From Alisma plantago-aquatica (Eukaryota > Streptophyta > Magnoliopsida > Alismatales > Alismataceae): 64,000 nucleotides of DNA. This document shows, in pieces, positions 56,691 through 64,000 of this stretch (position 1 is the stretch's first letter; every line of letters starts with the position of its first letter). Location of the stretch: NCBI GenBank assembly GCA_963693085.1, contig OY856410.1, positions 1,327,304,304 to 1,327,368,303 of the forward strand, given 5' to 3'. The notes under the pieces were generated by a model. The model did not search any database and was not told the DNA's origin. It saw only the letters and a list, made by a program, of their open reading frames with translations. A program made the translations under genes and the position numbers.

Positions 56691-57496
56691 TGTGACGAGC
56701 TGATCAAACTCGGAATGTCCTAAAGCACAAGATCTTCATCAACAATAGGTTACATGTGATGTAGAACTAGATGACTATAATTCCTTGTGGCTCAAGGAAT
56801 TACAATAGGATGGCCATAATCATCATTTTATCGTTATTGCATGTTTTAATTGTGGGAGCATGTGTATGTTACATACTATATATGTGGTGATTGGATACAT
56901 ATATGCATTTATAAGAATATTAAAAGCCCTCAATATAATGTTAAGTTTTATATGCTTTTCATAAGTGGCACACATGAAAAGCTTGATCGACAAGCGTAGG
57001 TATCCCAAGGGTGGTGTGTTGTCTATCTCGTGGAAATGTGATGGTAGTTGTGTGGGCCTGCCAAGCGGGGTGCACTTCTATCATGTTGGCTTTTGGGTCG
57101 GGCTTAACTAAGTGATCTTAATGGGATTAAGCACCTATAGGTATGGAGATGTTCTTGGCAAAGAGTTATTGATGTCATCTGTCCAAGAGTTGTATATGAT
57201 GCAATTGGTAAGTGTTACCTACCTTAGAAATTGATTATGGATGCTGGTGTTGGCTGGGTCATAATTCAATTGTTTTGGATCTTGGCTCACTAGAAGGTTG
57301 TACGATGTAATCTTCCGAATTGATGGTGAGGGCTACCAATTTGAATAAAATAGTGGAAGCGATAATTAATTAAAGGCTTCATTATATCATCAAAATTTTG
57401 AAATCAATCAAATTAAGTCAAAAAGTGTTTTGGACTAAAATTGCATATTTCCTTTTTGTAGAACAAATGGATGTCAACAATAATCACTTTTTCATT

Positions 57497-58336
57497 GCTA
57501 TCGGTCCTTGAGAAGGAAGGGTTGAATGGGACTAATTTCCACGATTGGTTTAGGACATTGAGAATTATTCTCACTCAAGAGTGAAAGCTCTATGTCCTAG
57601 ATACACCAGTGCCAGAGGAACCCGCTCCCACCACACAAAAGGCAGAAAGGGATGCGTACAAGAAGAATATTGAAGATTCCATTGATGTGAAGGGCTTGAT
57701 GTTGTTCTCAATGAACTATGAGTTGCAGAGACAACATGATAACATGGACGCCATTGAGATGGTTTAGCATCTCAAGAAAATGTATAAAGATCAAGCATGA
57801 CAAGAGAGATATGATGTCTCTAGGGCACTATTCAAGTGCACCATGACAGAAGGAGATCCAGTTGGTCCGCACACACTCAAGATGATTGGGTATGTGGAGA
57901 ACCTAACAAGACTGGGATTCCCTCTGAGCAAAGAGTTGGCTACTGATGTGATACTACAATCGTTGCCAGAATCTTACAGTCAGATTGTGATGAACTACAA
58001 CATGAACAACTTTGACAAGCCGTTGATTGAGTTTTTGGGCATGTTGAGGATAGACGAGGAACAAATGAAGAAAGAGAAACTCAAACATGTGATGTTGGTC
58101 AGTAGAAAGAAGGGTAAGTCCAATGGCAAGGGCAAGGGAAAAGCAAAGAAGGGTTTTGATGCTAGTCAGCAGCCCAAGTCATCTTCAGCTCTCAAGGCCA
58201 AAGGAGGGGTGAACAAGGGAGGCAAATGTCACCATTATCAAGAGCCAGGACATTGGAGGAGAAATTTCCCTCTCTATCTAGATGAACAAAAGAAGAAGAA
58301 GGGGATGGAAGTCTCCACCTCAAGTATCATGAAATA
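57497..58336 (+). pseudogene. Copia gag with three stops
   Basis: The frame reads LLSVLEKEGLNGTNFHDWF and RTLRIILTQE, then a stop (57582). It resumes KLYVLDTPVPEEPAPT and has further stops at about 57767 and 57798. The longest open part (57843-58337, 164 codons) includes LPESYSQIVMNYNMN, a Lys/Gly-rich linker and the zinc knuckle CHHYQEPGHWRRN, whose second and fourth ligands are lost (Tyr and Asn instead of Cys). No protease, integrase or RT follows, so the element is gag-only or has lost pol. Confidence 0.85.
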
Positions 58337-59568
58337 AACGTGAAACACTTCTTTAATCTGAGGTATATGATACCAAGACATAGATATGACATATATGATA
58401 TGCAGGATCTGAAAAGAAGTGATGGGCTTTGTGAAAGGACCAAGAAGGATCACTCATCATTGGAGCAAGTGTTGCTGCCATAGATAGGAGTACATTTCAG
58501 TTTATTTCAGCCCAAAGGTCATGTAATAGAGTTATGAATTGCTATTTCATTTTGTCAATAAATAGAAACACTTTATTTCTGCATCTTGTAATGACAAGGA
58601 TGTCTATCAATAAAGATGATGTTTCAATTTCAAAGATATGATCTTTGTGGCAATGCCTTATTTATCTTGTGGTACTTGGTATGCATAAGATAAAATGATA
58701 CCTAAAAGTTATTGATGACTCAAACAATTAATTAGCATTATCATGAGAAATTCATTTCTAGATTCCATGATGATGAATAAAGCTAGACTCTTTTGGTTAA
58801 TGAACCATTAAGAGATATGAATATCTTGGGCATGATGACAAGTCAATTTTCACTAGATGTAGTGGGAGAATGACTATTCTATTAGGTATATTACATATTG
58901 ATGTATACACATACCTATTGGAATAAATGCTAATTCTTTAGATGTTGTTTATTGAAATACCAATATGAATATCTTGAAGTGTTCAAGAATATCATAAATG
59001 AAGTACAAACTTGGTAATTATTAACTGCTTGATGTGATCAATGAATGGGATACTTAAACCAAATATTTGAGGACCTTGTGATTAATTATGATATTGTATA
59101 ATAGAGAACTCATGATTAAGGCATAGTGATTTCTAAATCAAAGAAGGAATCATACTCTAAAGAGTTAGAGCATGATCATCAAATAACTAACCTTCTAGAA
59201 TTCTTCTAAAGAACATGCTTTACACTAAATAAAGGAGATTAAGAATCACAAGTTTTGTGGGTCTCAAATTCCTTATGTAACTAATACACCTCATATATCT
59301 AGGTGATGAATTGGTCATGTGATGAGCCAATAAGCTAGATGATGTTGAGAGACTAGATTTTGAGTTATGGTTTAAGGGCCATAAGATCCAAAATGACTTC
59401 CATATGAACCATAAGGTATGACCTTTGTGGTAGCACTAGTTGGGATAAAACCCATAAGTGCAATTGGGTCTTATGTGTTAAGACTGACATGGATGACATT
59501 TAGAGAAAGGATCATGCTTGATGTTGGAACTTGAAAGACAATGAAGTTTGGCATATGGATATTAAAAC
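58337..59568 (+). other. Non-coding remainder of copia element
   Basis: No pol homology recognised. A PPT-like ATAAGTGCAATTGGGTC at about 59454-59470 resembles the family's AAGTGCAAGTGGGAATC but is not followed by the LTR start, so the 3' LTR is missing. Confidence 0.5.
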
Positions 59569-60285
59569 TGTTGGGTTTTATGGAGAAAACATGCGTGGAG
59601 AAAGAAATAAAAATTCCACGCAACCTAAAATAGGATCTCGTCGACAACAACATATTCATAAAGAGTGTTTGTGGGATATACATTATCGTGGAGCAAGTCC
59701 AACGATGTCCCACTACACAATGGAGTGAAAAGATGCTGACCTACACGGACGAAACTTCTCTCCCATTCGTTAAGTGTGTCACAGGAAGATCCGGTGGGCT
59801 CCTTTCGTGCGGTGATGTACGCTGCTTGTAGCACGTATCGATGGTCGTAGATATCCTCTAAACGTAGGTGTCTCAGCGTCTGCGTCTCTACTTTGTCCAC
59901 GCGGATTGACTGGAACTCCACGTCGCGCTTCCTAAGCTGGCGGGAAGGAGTCATCTCTATGCGGTGGCGTGCTAGTATCGCGGTGCTCTCCTTTCTCTCT
60001 TGAGGACGATGACGGCTAGGATTTACATACACGAGTGTAAACTGAAAAGCCTCTCTCAATATCTTATATAGATATCGGCCATCAAGATCCTTTAAATAGG
60101 AGATGAAGGGAGGTAGGGTTTCCTAAACCCTTCGGTAAACATAAACACTGTGTTAATTAAAATGCTTGTGGATTAATTAAAATATTCTGGAATTTATTAA
60201 TTAATCAAATAATTGCATTAATGATTAATGAATATCTGACTCCATGCAATTACTTGGGATGGTTCTCTGGGCATATATATCAACA
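59569..60285 (-). repeat. Copia LTR (family A)
   Basis: Spans TGTTGGGTTTTATGG (59569) to GGCATATATATCAACA (60285), about 717 bp. On the minus strand it thus starts TGTTGATATATATGCCC. A minus-strand TATA box is at about 60063-60071. It is followed on the right by a PPT complement (ACTCCCACTTGCACTT), so it is a 3' LTR of a minus-strand copia element. The internal 144-codon frame is not protein-like. Confidence 0.7.
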
Positions 60286-60301
60286 AACTCCCACTTGCAC
60301 T
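60286..60301 (-). other. PPT beside family A LTR
   Basis: The minus strand reads AAGTGCAAGTGGGAGTT before the LTR start. It is nearly the same as the second PPT at 61427-61443. Confidence 0.65.
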
Positions 60302-61426
60302 TAGAGCCAGTCACTCTAATATTATTCTAATCTACTACATAAACATTTTAGTAATCAATGCGATTTAGAGAAATTCCAATCAAATCCACAATTATACTCC
60401 TATTCCAACACATCATATGTGTGTGACTCGGTAGACTCCAAATTACTTTGGTAGTGATATCCATAATCATATTATGATTTCACAAGCAATGATTGGTATC
60501 TAGCAAGACTTCATTCCCACCCAAGTAATTGGAGAAGTTGGAGAACAACTTAACCTGTCATTCATGACTAGTGATACAGTGATTGTATAGTTCCTTTGTC
60601 GCTGATATCTAGATTGAACTCGAGTCATGGAATTGTTATCCTCTTCGACGTTCAATCCATGTTTCTTGAACTAGAGTAGACTTTCTAAGATATATGTAAG
60701 CTCAATATCACATATTGACTCACATCAGCATGGCCATGCATTTCTTAGTCTCGCTTATCAAGTGGTCGGAATAGCAAACTCCAGTAGGAAGGACAAATTC
60801 CATGTACATCACTCACAGTCATCCCCATGTGTCACAGTGCACCCAAGAACCATCTTTATGGCAATCCTTATTCAGTACCACGGTGGATGATGCCAAAGTA
60901 CACCGAACGACATGTGATAAGTGTAGTGACTTTAGGTCTAAGAACCACAATCACCACCATCATTATGAGATGTGACTCTAACTACCAATCATGATATCCA
61001 TGTGTCCTTCTCAAGGTGGGTCTATCCGATACACTATTATCTAACAAGTATCTATGTATTTGATTTGATATCTTTATATCATGGATAATGAGATTCTTCC
61101 ATTAACCAACATACATTCTAATCTTATGTGTTATTGATGTCTATGGATATTTCCACAATAACAACCGATTATGGACAAAATAAGAATACATACTATTAGC
61201 ATACATATGATCTCACTGTTCAGGTCATCAACCTGAAGACATATGTCATTGAGTATATTATTCTATAGACATCTATAAGTTTTATGGTCATCTCACAATA
61301 TAAAACACAAACATATAGATTGGAAACTTCCCTTTATTGTAATGATCAATGTAGTATTACAAATCGTTTACATAGTATCCCATTACAATCATCAAATGAT
61401 AGTCTCTATGGGCATACATACCAACA
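60302..61426 (-). repeat. Copia LTR-B-like segment (partial)
   Basis: Ends GGGCATACATACCAACA (61426), as the family B LTR does. It follows that family through the GTGTGTGAC block (about 60420), AAGTTGGAGAACAACTT, the TCGCTGATATCTAGATTGAACTCGAG block and the TCAAGTGGTC..AAACTCC block, all of which correspond to 47560-48550. The palindromic cluster, TATA box and leader of family B are absent. Its left end merges into the PPT-adjacent sequence of family A. Confidence 0.65.
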
Positions 61427-61443
61427 GATTCCCACTTGCACTT
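61427..61443 (-). other. PPT beside LTR-B-like segment
   Basis: The minus strand reads TAAGTGCAAGTGGGAATC directly before TGTTGGTATG. Confidence 0.65.
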
Positions 61444-61563
61444 ATACCCAATCACTCATGAATCTCAATCCAAGTGATCGAACATGTCCGTCATTTTTCT
61501 GCTGTGAAAGTGCTTTTGTGAGCGGGTCAGCCACATTACTTTCTGTAGGTACTCTGCAAATCT

Positions 61564-63080
61564 TCACATCTCCTTATTGTATGATCTCTCGTATATGAGA
61601 TGCAACTGCCATATAATATGTTTGGAACGTTGGTGTGATCTTGGTTCTTTATCCTGTGCAATTGCTCTGTTGTTGTCACAAAATAACTCAATTACATCAC
61701 CAGCACTTGGAACCACTCCAAGTTCTGAAATGAACTTCTTGATCCACACAACTTCCTTTACAGCATTAGATGCAGCAATATATTTGGCCATTGTTGTAGA
61801 ATCCACAAATGTCTCTTTCTTGGAACTCTTCCAGCTCACAGTCCCGTTGTTTAGGTAAAACACAAATCCATATTGTGATCTGTAGTCATCTTTGTCAGTT
61901 TGGAAGCTAGCATCAGTGTAACCCTTTACCACGTGCTCTTCCTCACCACCGTATACCAAGAATTGATCCTTAGTCCTTCTCAAGTACTTTAGGATGTTCT
62001 TTATGGCTATCCAATGACATTCACCTGGATCTGACTGATACTGGCTCGTCATGCTCAAAGCATACGACACATCAGGACGAGTACATAACATCGCATACAT
62101 GATAGATCCAATTGCTTATGCATATGGAATCTTACTCATGTGTGCCTGTTCATAACATGAACAAGGACATTGGGCTTTATAGATCGTAACCCCATGGGAC
62201 ATGAGCAAGTTACCTCTCTTAGAACCCTCCATGCTAAACCTCTTTAGCACCTTGTCAATGTATGTGCTCTGGCTTAGATCTATCTCTATAGATCTTGATC
62301 CCTAGTATATAGGATGCTTTGCCTAAATCCTTCATAGAGAAGGTCTTCCCTAGCCAACCTTTTACTGTCTGAAGAGTAGGGATGTCATTTCCCATCAAAA
62401 GTATGTCATCCACATACAATATGAGAAATACAATTGTGCTCCCACTAACCCTTTTGTAAACACAAGGTTCATATTCATTTTGACTAAAGCCAAACTTTTT
62501 GACTACTTCATCAAAACATAGATTCTAGCTCTGAGATGCTTACTTCAATCCATATAGCGACCTTTGTAGCTTACAGACTTTATTGGCTTCCTTTGGATCG
62601 ATAAAACCCTCAGGTTGTGTCATGTACACATCCTCCAGAAAATTCCCATTAAGGAATGTTATTTTAACATCCATCCGCCAAATCTCATAGTCATGATAAG
62701 ATGAAATGGCAAGCATGATCCTAATGGATTTAACCATGGTAACGGGTGAGAAGGTCTCATCATAATCAACACCTTGAATTTGACGGAATAGGTCTCATCA
62801 TAATCAACACCTTGAATTTGATGGAATCCTTTTGCAACCAATCTACCTTATAGGTTTGAACATTTCCATCCATGTCGATCTTCTTCTTGAAGACCCACTT
62901 GCACCCTATGGGTTTTACCCCTTCGGGTGGATCCACTAAGGTCCATACCTTGTTGGTGTACATGGATTCCATCTCAGATCTCATGTCTTCGAGCCATTTC
63001 TTAGATTCTGGTCCCTTAGTAGGTTCTATATAGGAAGTTGGCTCATCCACTATGCCCAATTCGTCACTGTCTTGAGTCAT
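61564..63080 (-). pseudogene. Copia pol: reverse transcriptase and RNase H, broken
   Basis: From the right: ESKKWLEDMRSEMESMYTNK VWTLVD..EG.KPIGCKWVFK (RT start, 62766-63080). A 38-bp duplication then breaks the frame at 62753-62828. Next come WRMDVKITFLNGNFLEDVYM, TQPEGF and the QRSLYGLK block (62540-62737), a stop, and the intact active site YVDD (62405-62416). RNase H follows (61564-62100) with GYTDASFQTDKDD, but MAKYIAAS has Lys where the catalytic Glu normally stands (AEYIAAS). LFCDNNRAIA keeps its Asp. Several stops and frameshifts plus the Glu loss make it inactive. Confidence 0.85.
62753..62828. repeat. 38-bp exact tandem duplication inside RT
   Basis: GGTCTCATCATAATCAACACC starts at 62753 and again at 62791; the two 38-bp units differ only at the end. 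38 is not a multiple of three, so it shifts the RT frame. Confidence 0.9.
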
Positions 63081-63227
63081 GAGAAATCCAAATCTCTCAG
63101 GCTCAAGTCATGTCCTACTAGACCTACGAGGTTCCTGTGTTACATTTGGAACTTGAAATTCCACAACAATTTGTGAGTCTTCATGTTCCTTATGTACCTC
63201 CTCAGGTTCTCTGCTTTCTTGTTGGTC

Positions 63228-64000
63228 TCAAACTTCTTCGAGCTCTACATTCCTCCCACTAATTGCTTTGTAAATAAATTTCTTTTCAAGAGTTACAATA
63301 GTCCTAGCAAAAAACACTTTGTTGTCAGTTGGTGTGTAGTAGTATCCCCGAGTTTCCTTAGGGCATGCAACAAAATAGAATATTTTCGATTTGGGTTCAA
63401 GCTTTTCAGGAAATTGTTTCCTAACATAAGCCTCACATCCCCAAATCTTTAACATAAACAAATTGGGACGATTCCCATTCCATATCTCATATGGTGTCTT
63501 TTGAACCGATTTAGAAGGTACACGGTTAAGTGTAAATGATGTAGTTTCAAGAGAATATCCCCAGAATGGTATAGGAAGTTCGGTTGAACTCATCATTGAT
63601 CGTACCATGTCTAATAATGTATGATTCCTTCTTTCTGACACACCATTATGTTGTGGTGTACTAGTTGGAGTCCATTGTGATACGATACCACAGTTTCTCA
63701 CAAGCTCCTCAAACTCTTGGCTTAAGTATTCACCACCTTTATTTGAACGGAGTTCTTTAATACTCTTACCAAGTTGCTTCTCTACTTCATTCATGAAAGT
63801 CTTGAACATTTCAAGAGTTTCTGACTTGTGTTTCATAAGATATACATAGCCATACCTACTGAGGTCATCAGTGAAGGTAATGAAGTATTGATAGCCTCCT
63901 CTAGCATTTGATCTAAAAGGTCCACATACATCAGTATGTATGAGCCCTAGCAGATCAGTATCTCTCTCACTGTGTCTAGTGAAATGAGTCTTGGTCATCT
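63228..64000 (-). pseudogene. Copia integrase core (continues off the window)
   Basis: An open minus-strand frame of 256 codons leaving at the right edge. It contains LIHTDVCGPF (first catalytic Asp), FTDDLSRYGYVYLM, LRSNKGGEYLSQEF, where Asn replaces the usual second catalytic Asp (RSDRGGEY), and HNGVSERRNHTLLDMVRSMM (catalytic Glu). The downstream TPYEIWNGNRPNLFMLKIWG and the C-terminal YFVACPKETRGYYYTPTD blocks are typical of copia integrase. The frame ends at 63228 and pol continues broken at 63080. Gag and protease would lie beyond 64000. Confidence 0.88.

Overview
This is a window of flowering-plant nuclear DNA. The evidence is plant Ty1/copia, Ty3/gypsy (Athila-type and gag-only) and L1-type retroelements, a tRNA-derived SINE, fragments of a plant MATE transporter gene, and a malectin-like receptor kinase of the CrRLK1L (FERONIA/ANXUR/THESEUS) family. 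I cannot place the species from sequence alone. Only three reading frames look like intact host genes: one full-length CrRLK1L gene (34995-37544) and two kinase-only tandem derivatives (37925-39073 and 39453-40601). Nearly everything else is repeat sequence or gene debris.

Layout. 1-9198: a head-to-tail array LTR-internal-LTR-internal-LTR of a gag-only Ty3-type retrotransposon read on the minus strand (LTRs about 2.9 kb, internal parts about 1.3 kb with PBS, gag remnant and PPT). 9199-18445: mostly AT-rich intergenic DNA holding a copia RNase H relic, a malectin-domain relic, a minus-strand SINE and a diverged duplication. 18913-24113 and 32219-34955: two copies (R1, R2) of one mosaic segment that carries a captured MATE exon, a CACTA-like hairpin segment and a gag relic; R1 is interrupted by a 5'-truncated copia insertion (21387-23939). 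24230-24943 and 31733-32214: two CrRLK1L pseudogenes, the first abutting a decayed L1-type LINE (24944-30330). 34995-41036: the intact CrRLK1L gene and a three-unit tandem array of its kinase-coding end. 41035-46573: a gypsy-like, largely non-coding element with LTR-like ends. 46593-56055: two inverted copia LTRs flanking a degenerate Athila-type element. 56056-59568: a copia interior with gag only. 59569-64000: a copia LTR/pol mosaic read on the minus strand and leaving the window.

How it fits together. The locus looks like a CrRLK1L cluster that has repeatedly duplicated and decayed. Segment R plus its adjoining receptor gene behaves as the duplication unit. The most recent event is a 1.53-kb tandem amplification of the kinase exon, which yields two cytoplasmic-type kinases whose start codon lies inside an interlocked inverted repeat. 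A second theme is that several unrelated LTRs in the right half carry clusters of short palindromes immediately upstream of their TATA box, most strikingly a 16-copy, 27-bp palindromic array at 45976-46405.

All calls come from reading the sequence and the supplied translations; no alignment, search or folding program was run.
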